In this document: positions 11,301-19,254 of the stretch, one piece after another
How positions within the stretch are numbered: the first letter of the stretch is position 1
How the letters are laid out: each line of letters begins with the position of its first letter
NCBI GenBank assembly: GCA_004144345.1
Contig: SEEL01000022.1
Span: forward strand, 1 to 52,734
Reading direction: 5' to 3'
DNA: 52,734 bases
From: Hyphomicrobiales bacterium
GTDB lineage: Bacteria; Pseudomonadota; Alphaproteobacteria; Rhizobiales; Devosiaceae
The notes under the pieces: generated by a model
What the model was told of the DNA's origin: nothing
Seen by the model: only the letters and a program-made list of their open reading frames with translations
The model's database searches: none
Position numbers and translations under genes: made by a program

Positions 11301-13851
11301 GCCCGTCCTCGGTGGAATAGGCCGGCTTGATGCCGATCCGATCGACATCGGCCAGCACCGGGCGCGAGAGCGAGCGCTCGACCGTCCGGCCATTGGTGTC
11401 GACGAGCCGCATCAGGATCTGCGCTTCGAGCGGCTTGGTGCCGGGCATCGGGGCAGGCAGCGTCACCTCGGCGGTGGCGTTGCCGGCTTCATCGGTGGTG
11501 CCGACGACGCCCAGCGGCTGGCGGTCGATCTCGGTGGTGTCGTCGAGGCGGCCAAAGCTGTAGCCGGCAAAACCCTTGATCGACATGACCGGGCGGACGA
11601 TCGTGTCGGCCTCGATGGCAAGGCCCGGCGCGGTCGCACCATAGAGATACTTCGCGGCCACTTCGACCGGCGTCACCTCATCGGGGACGATCGGCGCATC
11701 GGCGGCGCTGACTTCGAAGGCAAGACGCTCGGGCTCGAAATCCTCGACGAGGAAATCGATGCTGGTGAGCGCCGGGGCGCTGGTATCGGCAAACAGGCGA
11801 ATACGCCACGAGCCGCGCATCGCGCCTTCGGCCAGCTGATAGGCGAGGTGATAGCCACCGCTACCCTGGTCGTTCAGCACCTGCCGATCGGCGACGACGC
11901 CATCCGGACGCTCCACATCCACCGTCAGCGGCAGATCGTGCACGGCATTGGCCTGCACATCACGCAACAGCGCCGTGAGGAACACCGTTTCAGTCGGGCG
12001 GTAGACGCCGCGCTCGGTGGCAGCGAACACATCGAGCGGACCCGGCGACTGGCGGCCCTCGACGCCGCGATCAGTCAGATCGAAGGCAGTCTTGCTGAGG
12101 TCGAGGAAGGCATAGTCGCTGTCCGTCTCGGCGACGAGCAGCTGCGGCGCGCGGCCGCCTTCGCCGCGGCCGAGGCCGGGGGCGAAATCGGCGCGGCCAT
12201 TGGCGTCGGTGGTCGCGGTGCCGAGAATCTCGTTGTTGCGGGCAACGAGCTTGACCGGCACGTTGGCGACCGGCTGGGCGCTGGTCAGCGAGCGCACGAA
12301 GGCATGGATGCCGTCGTCGCCAGTGACCGTGGTGAGGCCCATATCGGTGACGATGAACCACTGCGTTGCAAGGTTCTGCCAATAGCCCTCGTCGGGCTTG
12401 TTGCTGCTGACCTTGGCGGTGACGACATAGGCGCCGGGCTGCATGACGGTGATCGCGTCATTGACCGGAATGGCGGTGGTGACCATCGCGTTGCGCTGGC
12501 CGTCGCCCAGTTCCGCCGTGCCCTCCCAGACGAGCTCGCCATACTGGTTGGCGATATCCTCGGCCGAGTAGTTGGAGAGATCGTTCGCGAAGATGCCGTT
12601 GCGCACGGCGGTGGCGATCGAGCGGTCGCCGATGCGGTAGATCATCACGTCCGCAGCTTCGGCATTGACCGACGTGATCGGCAGCCCGCCGCCGAGACCG
12701 GCCGGCATCACATAGGCATTGTTGGCGAAGGCGACGAAGGCCGAGCGGTCGGGCACATAGACGTTGAGCTCGACATCGGCGCGCAGCACTTCGCCGTCCT
12801 GCGAGGTGAGACCCGAGCGGACGGTGAGGTTGTAGCGCTTGCCGTGCTCGACGCCGGTGATGCAGAGCTGGTTCTGCTCGGTCTCGACCGCGATCTGCGG
12901 ATTGCCGGCGACGGTGACATAGCTTGAGAGATCGGTGTTGCCCGTGGGCAGCGGATCGGAGAACACGACGCAGAGGCGCGGCGTGGCGGATTCCGAATCC
13001 ACCTCATTGCTGACGATGCGGAAACCATGCTGCTCGACGGCGGTGTCGAGGCGGGCCTGCAATTGCTCATTGTCCACCAGCGCCAGCGAGGCGCGGTAGG
13101 TGGCGATCGATTCACGCCACATCTGGCGGTATTCGAGGCCATGGGCGAGGGCGCCGAGGCCATTGGCGCGGTCGGCCAGTTCCTCGGAGGCGAGGAAGCC
13201 CAGCAGCGCCGAATAGGTGGCGGCGGCGCCATTGTCATAGGCTTCGGACGAATTGCCCGACAGGGCGGCGGATTCGGCGCGGGCGATCGCCGTGGTGGCG
13301 AGCTTGTACCAGATGGCGGGGTCGTTCTGGTTGAGCGCCAGGGCATAGCGGTAGGAGACGGCGGCGCTGGCGAAATCGTCGCGCGCCAGGGCCTCGTCGC
13401 CCGCAATGATCACGTCGCCGTAGGTGAGATCCTTGGGCGGCTGGTCATTGGTCGTGATCTGCTGCGCGAAATAGCGGGCCGAAGAGATGAGGTCGGAGGG
13501 GGGGAAGGGCAGTTCGCCCTCGCGGGCCTTGGCGATGTCCTCGACGCTCGGAGTCATCGCGATGGTGCCGGAGGTGGCACCCTTGAAGCTTTGCAACTCC
13601 GGCACGCCGCCCTTGAGGAAGCACCATTTGGCCTTCTCATTGTAGGTGAAGGCGCGGCAGACCTTGTCGTCGGCGCAGGCCGCCGAGCAGGCATCGAGCG
13701 TGCTGTCCTTGATGGTCGAATAATCGAGACCGGGGAGATCGGTATCGGGCAGCAGCGTCACGCTGCGATCGGCGGCGACCGCCATGCCAAGCCCGAAGAT
13801 AACAAAAACGACCGCGCACAATGACACGGCAAAACGATGCAGCTGATGCAT
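8353..13851 (-). CDS. Bacterial alpha-2-macroglobulin with N-terminal PAN/Apple domain
   Basis: 1832 residues from the ATG at 13851, chosen over a TTG three codons upstream because GGGG sits just before it. A signal peptide (cleavage near AVAA-DRS) lacks a lipobox, unlike lipoprotein YfhM of E. coli. Residues of about 35-80 form a cysteine-rich PAN/Apple-like domain (DACSAACADDKVCRAFTY, WCFLKGG), followed by TPR-like helices near 140-210, then macroglobulin domains. The thioester motif CAEQ is intact at C1383-Q1386 (preceded by YPYG), so the protein should covalently trap proteases. The C-terminal receptor-like domain ends near the pbpC start. The antisense strand is open for more than 1,500 codons, a codon-bias effect. 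It lies downstream of the MoxR-DUF58-VWA genes, separated by a 151-base gap containing a hairpin. Confidence 0.93.
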   Translation of the reverse strand: MHQLHRFAVSLCAVVFVIFGLGMAVAADRSVTLLPDTDLPGLDYSTIKDSTLDACSAACADDKVCRAFTYNEKAKWCFLKGGVPELQSFKGATSGTIAMTPSVEDIAKAREGELPFPPSDLISSARYFAQQITTNDQPPKDLTYGDVIIAGDEALARDDFASAAVSYRYALALNQNDPAIWYKLATTAIARAESAALSGNSSEAYDNGAAATYSALLGFLASEELADRANGLGALAHGLEYRQMWRESIATYRASLALVDNEQLQARLDTAVEQHGFRIVSNEVDSESATPRLCVVFSDPLPTGNTDLSSYVTVAGNPQIAVETEQNQLCITGVEHGKRYNLTVRSGLTSQDGEVLRADVELNVYVPDRSAFVAFANNAYVMPAGLGGGLPITSVNAEAADVMIYRIGDRSIATAVRNGIFANDLSNYSAEDIANQYGELVWEGTAELGDGQRNAMVTTAIPVNDAITVMQPGAYVVTAKVSSNKPDEGYWQNLATQWFIVTDMGLTTVTGDDGIHAFVRSLTSAQPVANVPVKLVARNNEILGTATTDANGRADFAPGLGRGEGGRAPQLLVAETDSDYAFLDLSKTAFDLTDRGVEGRQSPGPLDVFAATERGVYRPTETVFLTALLRDVQANAVHDLPLTVDVERPDGVVADRQVLNDQGSGGYHLAYQLAEGAMRGSWRIRLFADTSAPALTSIDFLVEDFEPERLAFEVSAADAPIVPDEVTPVEVAAKYLYGATAPGLAIEADTIVRPVMSIKGFAGYSFGRLDDTTEIDRQPLGVVGTTDEAGNATAEVTLPAPMPGTKPLEAQILMRLVDTNGRTVERSLSRPVLADVDRIGIKPAYSTEDGLAENSSASFDIIAVSPDNKAIDKDGIRWTLSRIETNYQWYRNNGTWQWEAITTTRQIADGTVDAKAGGPVGISAPVTWGQYLLEVESTGSGATSSSYKFYAGYYYAQAGSDTPDTLRVVLDKPTYKIGETANLKLDPQFAGTALVMVVDDRIIEMHAVEVPEGGTTVPLTVNESWGPGAYVTAILYRPSDAAEKRMPARALGLAYADVDPADRKLDVSFEAPESTLPRQAFTTKVKLANVKPGEKAYVAVAAVDLGILNLTRYQTPDPDGYYFGQRQLGVEFRDLYGMLIDPTQGMAGALRVGGDGSGGRLSTPPATSVLLALHSGIVEVGADGTAEISFDMPDFAGTARLMAMAWTDSAVGHAQQDVYVRDPVVVTMSPPRFLRLDDSSRLLVEVNNISGPAGTYKVELITQDGLSTDVPTSSFDLAQGERTALNLGLTGTRIGNNDLKVIITQPDGVSMVKELTLGVRAIAAEQTTSELIPLAPGETVSLEQERFAKIVNNTGFLTLAVGPVSRLDVPQLLLQLDRYPYGCAEQVTSRAMPLLYLNDVANALGLGTDAELDQRIKDAIADLLSKQTSSGSFGLWGAYSWTDLWLDSYVTEFLLRAKVKGFVVPEQAMTMALDNLGNQLSYASDFEVGGEDIAYALYDLARAGRAAIGDLRYYFEARLDRFGTPLAKAQLGAALALYGDRTRSSQAFQAAVDALEIKEDPRSYRRDYGSQLRDTAAVLALVGEFKPSGVDIPALTSRLAELRDLARWTSTQDDAWTLIAASTLARTTGDGKIVVDGQALDGTVYRHYMQEEFDTGPVTITNNGTTATEMKISVTGIPTEPPPATDNGFTIERSYYTPDGNPADLSDVHQNDRFVVILTMTPTQLGSGQYLVVDPLPAGFEIENPDLSQAGGVSELSWISVTMPTHVESRTDQYVAAFRYQSALENFSTAYMVRATSPGNFVMPGATVEDMYRPEFRGNTDAGTVEVQSTGP

Positions 13852-13914
13852 TTTCCCCAATCCCTCTGGTCCCCAGCGTTCTTAAGGGACGGCTATATTT
13901 GCGGCTTTTATTGG

Positions 13915-13945
13915 TACACCGGCAGCCCAAGCCTAAACCGGTGTA
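13915..13945 (-). other. Inverted repeat between the VWA gene and the alpha-2-macroglobulin gene
   Basis: Arms TACACCGG (13915-13922) and CCGGTGTA (13938-13945) are perfect 8-bp inverted repeats with a 15-base loop. They lie about 60 bases past the VWA stop and about 65 before the macroglobulin start. This could be the transcript end of the upstream operon or an operator for macroglobulin-pbpC; there is no T-run. The rest of 13852-14002 shows nothing else I can support. Confidence 0.35.
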
Positions 13946-14002
13946 AACGACCTGATGGCGGCCTTAGCGCGATTAAGATGAACGGCTGATGACTCAGCAA
14001 TC

Positions 14003-15082
14003 TCAGGTTGTTCGGCCGAACCACCAGAGCGAGAGGAAGGCCGCCGCGATGGCAATGAGCGCCGCGATTCCGGCGAAGATGAAGGCGATTTCGGTTTCTT
14101 TTTGTTCGCCGACATATTTGGCGGTGAGAGTCGAATAGACCCGGGCCAGATCGTCAGCCGAGGCGGCCTCGAAATAGCGGCCATCCGTGCGCTTGGCGAT
14201 ATCCTGCAGCGTCGGGGCGTCGAGTTCGGCCCGCATCGAACGGCCGGCGAAATTGACCACCGAGCCTTCCTTCGAGCCGAAGGCGACGGTGAAGACGCGG
14301 ACGCCGAAATCGGCCGCCAGCTGCCCGGCGGCCAGCGGATCGGGCCCCGCGGTGGTAGCGCCGTCGGTGAGCAGCACGATGATGGCGTTCTCGTAGGAGC
14401 CCGGCTCGACCGCGACGTATTGGAGGTCCTCGCGCGCACCGGGGAGCATGGGGTTGGTGCTGTCGGTCGGCGCGGTGCCATTGAGGGCGAGGCCCGGATT
14501 CATCAGCTCGCCACCCCCGCCGGCGATGCCGCGATAGAAATTGACCTCGGGGAAGATGGTGCGCAGCGACGTGAGGATGCCGGAGCCGACCGCCGTGCCG
14601 CGCCGCAGTTCGAAATTGTCGATGGCGGCATAAAGCGGCTCGCGCTCGAGGGTCGGCGACTGGACCAGCAGTGCCACCGAGGCGAAGGCGACGATACCGA
14701 TTTCGACCGTGCTCGGCTGGTCGGCGATGAATTTCTTGGCCGCCTCCTGCGACGCGACTAGCCGGTTGGGCATCACGTCGTCGGCGCCCATCGAGCCGGA
14801 AATATCCATGGCAAGGACGACGGTGGAGCGCGCCGTGTTGAGCGTCACGAGGGCCGCCGGGCGCGCCACCGCAAGGACCAGCACGGTGATGGCGACGAGC
14901 AGCAGAGCGGGCGGCACATGACGGCGCCAGCCGATGGAGCGGCCCATCGCGGCCTTGACCAGCGCCAGATTGGCAAAGCGCACGGCGCTCCGCTTCTTGC
15001 GCCGCAGCACCAGCACATAGAGCAGCACCAGCACCGGCAGCAGCGCCAGCAGCCACAGCATTTCGGGCCACATGAAGATCAT
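14003..15082 (-). CDS. VWA-domain membrane protein (BatA-like)
   Basis: 359 residues. Two N-terminal hydrophobic segments (MWPEMLWLLALLPVLVLLYVLVL, then PPALLLVAITVLVLAVARPAAL) flank a cytoplasmic basic loop. A von Willebrand A domain follows with a complete MIDAS start (AMDISGSMGADD) and LLTDGATT, and a C-terminal helix (IAFIFAGIAALIAIAAAFLSLWW) closes it. This is the BatA/Aerotolerance layout, in which the VWA domain faces the periplasm. It is third of the MoxR-DUF58-VWA set and overlaps the DUF58 stop by ATGA, with GGAGG before its start. Such sets are linked to chaperone-like maturation and to stress tolerance; the client is unknown here. Confidence 0.88.
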   Translation of the reverse strand: MIFMWPEMLWLLALLPVLVLLYVLVLRRKKRSAVRFANLALVKAAMGRSIGWRRHVPPALLLVAITVLVLAVARPAALVTLNTARSTVVLAMDISGSMGADDVMPNRLVASQEAAKKFIADQPSTVEIGIVAFASVALLVQSPTLEREPLYAAIDNFELRRGTAVGSGILTSLRTIFPEVNFYRGIAGGGGELMNPGLALNGTAPTDSTNPMLPGAREDLQYVAVEPGSYENAIIVLLTDGATTAGPDPLAAGQLAADFGVRVFTVAFGSKEGSVVNFAGRSMRAELDAPTLQDIAKRTDGRYFEAASADDLARVYSTLTAKYVGEQKETEIAFIFAGIAALIAIAAAFLSLWWFGRTT

Positions 15083-16029
15083 GGCCGCGCCTCCTCGCCG
15101 AATGCGAGATGCGGCGGCAGCGTACCCCCGCCGCTCAGCGCCCGCTGCACCTTGCGCAGATCGGCGAACCGCCGGATGGCATCGACCAGGTCGTCTTCGG
15201 TGGAGATTTCGAGCACATCGGTGCCGGCGGCGGTGAACGCCTCGAGCAGGGCCGCCTCGTTGCGCTGGGCGGCGGCGATGTAGCGGTCGCGGAAGCCGCG
15301 ATCGCCAGTATCGACGAACACTGTCTCGCCGGTCTCGGCATCCTCGAACTGCAGCATGCCGATATCGGGCAGGGCGCCGTCGAGCGGATCGCAGAGGCGG
15401 ATGGCGAGCACTTCATGCTTGCGGTTGAGCGCCGCGAGGGCGCGGTCCCAGCCGGGGCTGGAGATGAAATCGGAGACGACGAAGATCAGCGAGCGCCGCT
15501 TGATCGCGCCATAGGCGCCGCCGATGAACTGGCTGATGTCGCTGACCGGCGTATGCAAGAGGCGCGGATTGAGCGCGATGCGATCGAGCAGATGCAGCAC
15601 CTGCTCGCGCCCGCCGCGCGGCGGCAACGCCAGCGTGTTGACGCCATCATAGAGCACCGCGCCGATCTTGTTGCCTTGCCGCGTCAACAGGCGCGCCATG
15701 ATGCCGGTGAATTCGGTGAGCATTTGCCGCTTGCTGACGCTGCCCGAGCCGAAATCGACCGACGGGCTGAGGTCGAGCAGGAACCACGCCGTCACCTCGC
15801 GATCCTCATTGTAGACGCGCACATGCGGGATCTGCGTGCGGGCGGTGACGTTCCAGTCGATGTGGCGCACATCGTCATGCGCCTGGTATTCGCGGAGGTC
15901 GGCGAGGTCGAGGCCGAAGCCGCGGAACAGCGTGCGATAGTCGCCTTGCAGCAGCCCGTCGAGACGGCGGATCACCGTCCATTCGAGCCGCTTGAGCAGG
16001 GCTTCGGCGCTGTTACGCGACGCGGACAT
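15079..16029 (-). CDS. DUF58 domain protein
   Basis: 316 residues, soluble. The DUF58 signature lies at residues of about 45-75 (FRGFGLDLADLREYQ, then DDVRHIDWNVTART) followed by a VWA-like core (FLLDLSPSVDFGSG, IFVVSDFIS). DUF58 proteins are constant partners of MoxR ATPases and are thought to adapt them to VWA membrane proteins. The ATG at 16029 has TGGAGAG before it and lies 17 bases inside the end of the MoxR gene, so the two are coupled. No catalytic residue set is known for the family. Confidence 0.9.
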   Translation of the reverse strand: MSASRNSAEALLKRLEWTVIRRLDGLLQGDYRTLFRGFGLDLADLREYQAHDDVRHIDWNVTARTQIPHVRVYNEDREVTAWFLLDLSPSVDFGSGSVSKRQMLTEFTGIMARLLTRQGNKIGAVLYDGVNTLALPPRGGREQVLHLLDRIALNPRLLHTPVSDISQFIGGAYGAIKRRSLIFVVSDFISSPGWDRALAALNRKHEVLAIRLCDPLDGALPDIGMLQFEDAETGETVFVDTGDRGFRDRYIAAAQRNEAALLEAFTAAGTDVLEISTEDDLVDAIRRFADLRKVQRALSGGGTLPPHLAFGEEARP

Positions 16030-17023
16030 GGCTCTCCAGCAGCTTTTCGGGGGCAGGGATGGCCTTGAGGATGCGCGCCACGATGTCGTCGCTGCTCACC
16101 CCGTCGCTCAGCGCCTCATAGGAGAGCACGATGCGGTGGCGCAGCACGTCGGGCGTGATGTCGATGACGTCTTCGGGCAGCACATAGTCGCGGCCGCGGA
16201 GGAAGGCGAGGGCGCGGCCCGCCTCGATCATCGAGATGGTGGCGCGCGGGCTGGCGCCATAGAGGATCAGGCGCTTCGTGTCCTTGAGCCCGGCCCTGTC
16301 CGGATCGCGCGTGGAGCCGACGACCTTGACCGCGAACTGCAGCAGCGTCGGATCGACATAGACCTGCCGCATCTTCGCCTGCAAGGCGCTCAACTGCTCC
16401 GTCGTGGCGACGCGCGACACGGGCTGCGTCGTGCCGGTGATGCGCGTGACGATGGTGAGCTCTTCTTCTTCGCTCGGATAGCCGATCAGCACCTTCATCA
16501 TGAAGCGGTCGATCTGCGCCTCGGGCAGCGCATAGGTGCCCTCGGTCTCGATCGGGTTCTGCGTCGCCATCACGACGAACGGCGCCGGCACCTTGTGGCT
16601 CTCGCCGGCGATGGTGACCTGCCGTTCCTGCATCACTTCGAGCAGCGCGCTCTGCACCTTGGCCGGGGCGCGGTTGATCTCGTCAGCGAGCAGCAGATTG
16701 CAGAACACCGGACCGAGCACGGTCGAGAAGTCGCCATTCTTCTGGTTGTAGAGGCGCGTGCCGATGAGATCGGACGGCACGAGATCGGGCGTGAACTGGA
16801 TGCGCTTGAAGCTGCCCTGGATCACATCGGCCAGCGTGTTGACCGTGCGCGTCTTGGCGAGGCCCGGCACGCCCTCGACCAGCAAATGTCCGCCGGCCAG
16901 CAGGGCGATCAGCACGCGCTCGAGGAAGCGGTCCTGACCGACGATCACCTTCTTCACTTCGTAGAGCACCTGCTCCATCAGAGCGGCGCCGGCTTCAGCT
17001 GAACTGTCCAGTCTATCCTCCAC
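16013..17023 (-). CDS. MoxR-family AAA+ ATPase
   Basis: 336 residues, a cytoplasmic AAA+ of the MoxR group (AAA_3 plus AAA lid). Walker A is GVPGLAKT, Walker B is LLLADEINRAPAK, sensor 1 lies in FVVMATQNPIETEG, and the arginine-rich SPRATISMIEAGRALAF segment is in the lid. The annotated start is a GTG at 17023. A GGAGGA lies just inside it, so translation might really begin a few codons later or at the methionine at residue 16. It lies 22 bases downstream of the trypsin-like protease gene and overlaps the DUF58 gene, so the four genes look like one transcript. Confidence 0.92.
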   Translation of the reverse strand: MEDRLDSSAEAGAALMEQVLYEVKKVIVGQDRFLERVLIALLAGGHLLVEGVPGLAKTRTVNTLADVIQGSFKRIQFTPDLVPSDLIGTRLYNQKNGDFSTVLGPVFCNLLLADEINRAPAKVQSALLEVMQERQVTIAGESHKVPAPFVVMATQNPIETEGTYALPEAQIDRFMMKVLIGYPSEEEELTIVTRITGTTQPVSRVATTEQLSALQAKMRQVYVDPTLLQFAVKVVGSTRDPDRAGLKDTKRLILYGASPRATISMIEAGRALAFLRGRDYVLPEDVIDITPDVLRHRIVLSYEALSDGVSSDDIVARILKAIPAPEKLLESHVRVA

Positions 17024-17045
17024 GAAACAGGGTCACGAAATAAGG

Positions 17046-18023
17046 TCAGAGCGGGTTCTCTCCAATGGCGCTTGCAGCGGCATCGATGGTGACAGCAAAG
17101 GCAATGCCCGCGAAAGTGCGCGAGCCCGAAGGGTTCATCAGGGCGGTGACGATGCCCACGACCTCGCCCGCCGCATTGACCAGCGGCCCGCCGGAATTGC
17201 CGGGATTGGTCGAGGCATCGAACTGGATGAGATTTTGGAGCGTCTGCCGGCCCGGCTCGCCGAAGGCGCGGTTGAGGCCCGAGACCACGCCGGCCGAGGC
17301 CGACGGGCCGATGCCGAACGGAAAGCCGATGGCGACGACATCGTCACCCGGATTGAGCGTCGAGGCCGAACTCATGATGGCGGGCTTGAGGTCGAACGGG
17401 ATGCGGCTCGGTTGCAGCACCGCAAGGTCGTTGCCCGGCTGCGAGCCGATCAGCGTGGCATCGGCCTCGCTGCCATCGGCGAAGGTGACGCGGATCTTCG
17501 GCGTGCCGGTGACGACGTGGAGATTGGTGAGAATGGTGCCGGTTTCCTCGACCACCACGCCCGTGCCGATCACCTCATAATGGATGCCGCGGCGCTCATC
17601 GGGCGGTGCCGGCGGCAGCTCCTTGTAGGCTTCGGGGTCATAGCCGGCGATGGCCACCACCGAGGGGATGGCATTGGCATAGGCGATGGCAGTGGGCGCG
17701 GGTGGCTGAGGCCGCTGGTCGGCGAGGCCGTTCACAACCTCGACGAACTCACTCGGCGTCAGCCCGAGGCTCGGACCCTTGATGGCATCATAGGCGCCGA
17801 GGATGACCAGCGTCATGGCGACGCCGCCGAGGACGAGCAGCTTGCCCTGGTGGCGGCGATAGACGCGCTGCCAGTAGCGGCGGTGGCGTTCGCCGAAGCT
17901 GGGGCCAGTCGGGGCAGGGGGAATTTCGGCATGGGCAATGGCCGGCGCCGCGGGCGGGAGGAGGCCTGCCTCATCGTTGCGCCTGAGCTTGCCAGACCGG
18001 CTATAGAGTGGCCGCCGTTTCAC
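17046..18023 (-). CDS. Membrane-anchored trypsin-like (HtrA-type) serine protease without PDZ
   Basis: 325 residues from a GTG with GGGAG before it. The first 60 residues are basic and proline-rich (cytoplasmic), then a single membrane helix (LLVLGGVAMTLVILGAY, about 61-79), then a chymotrypsin-fold domain in the periplasm. The catalytic triad is complete: H169 (TNLHVV), D199 (GNDLAVL), S277 (NPGNSGGPL). The chain ends right after the protease domain, so the usual PDZ repeats of DegP/DegS are missing. It heads the MoxR-DUF58-VWA genes, which hints that its activity is tied to that machinery. Confidence 0.9.
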   Translation of the reverse strand: MKRRPLYSRSGKLRRNDEAGLLPPAAPAIAHAEIPPAPTGPSFGERHRRYWQRVYRRHQGKLLVLGGVAMTLVILGAYDAIKGPSLGLTPSEFVEVVNGLADQRPQPPAPTAIAYANAIPSVVAIAGYDPEAYKELPPAPPDERRGIHYEVIGTGVVVEETGTILTNLHVVTGTPKIRVTFADGSEADATLIGSQPGNDLAVLQPSRIPFDLKPAIMSSASTLNPGDDVVAIGFPFGIGPSASAGVVSGLNRAFGEPGRQTLQNLIQFDASTNPGNSGGPLVNAAGEVVGIVTALMNPSGSRTFAGIAFAVTIDAAASAIGENPL

Positions 18024-18149
18024 GTCGCACTCCCTGCGGACTGCCGCCCCTCAGCGCGCCGCACCCCCCAGAGGTTATTGCGCCGCCGCGCCGGTGCCAA
18101 TGACAATTCGGTGATGGATGTCTAGAACACCCGCCAAAGGGAGATGAGA

Positions 18150-19199
18150 ATGCCGCGCACGCTGCTGTTCACCGGTTGTGTCAACCAGCCGCTGTCCTAT
18201 GCCCGGAAGGTGAGCGGCAAGGGCATCGCCAGCTTCTTTGTCGATGAAGCGACGGGCGCGGCGACGGCTGGGCCGGTGTTCACCGATATCGTCAACCCGA
18301 CCTTCATCGCCCTGTCGCCCGATGGCAGCCGGCTGGCCGCGATCAGCGAAACCGAGGACCAGCCGAGCGACAGCATCAGCCTCTTTTCGGTCAACGCCGA
18401 AACCGGCGGCCTGCTGCTGCTCGGCCGGCAATCGACCCGGGGCACCGTCGCCTGCCACTGCGCGTTCGATGCCACCGGCAGCATGATCGGCGCGGCGAAC
18501 TACAGCGCGGGCGACAAACCCGCGGGCGATGCGATCACCATCCATAGCATCGAGGGCAACAGGCCAGGCGAGGCACTGACCGCCATCGCCCATGCGGGGC
18601 ATGGCCCGAACCAGCAGCGGCAGGAGCACTCGCACGCCCATTGCGTGCGCTGGACGCCGGACCATCGCTTCATCGCGGTCGCCGATCTCGGCATCGACAG
18701 GGTGCGGCTCTACCGCGCCGATGATTTCACGCTGGAGAGCGAAATCGCCCTGCCGCCGGGCAGCGGGCCGCGCCATATCGTGTTCCATCCCACAAAGCCG
18801 TTCGCCTATCTGATGGCGGAGCTGCAGCCCGCGGTCACCAGCTTCGCCTATGCCGACGGCAGGCTGGCGCTGCTGTCGACCGAACCGGTGCAGCCGCCCG
18901 TCTCCGGCGGCTCGGGCATCGTCATCGCGCCCGGCGCCACGCATCTGTTCGTCGGCGACCGCGGCAATGCGGCGGTGGCGCGCTTTGATATCGGCAGCGA
19001 CGGCATTGCCCGCTATGCGGCGAGCACGCCCTCCGGTGGCGACGTGCCGCGCGATCTCGCCTTCAGCCGCTCGGGCGAATTGCTGGCGGTGGCCAATGTG
19101 CTGGGCGATGTGGCGCTGTTCCGTCACGCGCCGGATGGCGCGCTGTCGCCGCTCAGCCATATCGCGACCGGCAATCCCACGGCGGTCGCCTTCCTCTAG
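18150..19199 (+). CDS. Lactonase family protein (YbhE/Pgl-type beta-propeller)
   Basis: 349 residues, the seven-bladed propeller family that includes 6-phosphogluconolactonase YbhE of E. coli. Typical repeats are GPVFTDIVNPTFIALSPDG, AHCVRWTPDHRFIAVADLG and GSGPRHIVFHPTKPFAYL. I place the start at the second ATG (18150): AAAGGGAG lies 6 bases before it, whereas the ATG at 18144 touches that ribosome binding site. No signal peptide, so cytoplasmic. The family covers sugar lactonases but also muconate cycloisomerase-like relatives, so the substrate is not certain. It is divergent from the protease-MoxR operon; 18024-18149 shows no promoter I can support. Confidence 0.82.
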   Translation: MPRTLLFTGCVNQPLSYARKVSGKGIASFFVDEATGAATAGPVFTDIVNPTFIALSPDGSRLAAISETEDQPSDSISLFSVNAETGGLLLLGRQSTRGTVACHCAFDATGSMIGAANYSAGDKPAGDAITIHSIEGNRPGEALTAIAHAGHGPNQQRQEHSHAHCVRWTPDHRFIAVADLGIDRVRLYRADDFTLESEIALPPGSGPRHIVFHPTKPFAYLMAELQPAVTSFAYADGRLALLSTEPVQPPVSGGSGIVIAPGATHLFVGDRGNAAVARFDIGSDGIARYAASTPSGGDVPRDLAFSRSGELLAVANVLGDVALFRHAPDGALSPLSHIATGNPTAVAFL

Positions 19200-19225
19200 C
19201 GGAACCGGCAGGCGCGGACCGGGTT

Positions 19226-19251
19226 AGCCTCCTCAGTCAAATGAGGAGGCT
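19226..19251 (+). promoter_or_regulatory. Perfect hairpin that hides the ribosome binding site of the KGG gene
   Basis: Arms AGCCTCCTCA (19226-19235) and TGAGGAGGCT (19242-19251) pair over 10 bp around loop GTCAAA. The 3' arm contains the whole Shine-Dalgarno GAGGAGG, five bases before the ATG at 19255. There is no T-run after it, so a terminator for the lactonase gene is less likely. The structure suggests translation held off until the stem melts, as in an RNA thermometer, or until something else opens it. Confidence 0.6.
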
Positions 19252-19254
19252 GTC

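Noticed and set aside
8338-12927. Plus-strand open frame of 1529 codons opposite the alpha-2-macroglobulin gene
   Set aside because: It mirrors the coding frame of a well-supported gene in GC-rich DNA, has low-complexity Arg/Gly/Ala-rich translation and matches no family; a codon-bias shadow.
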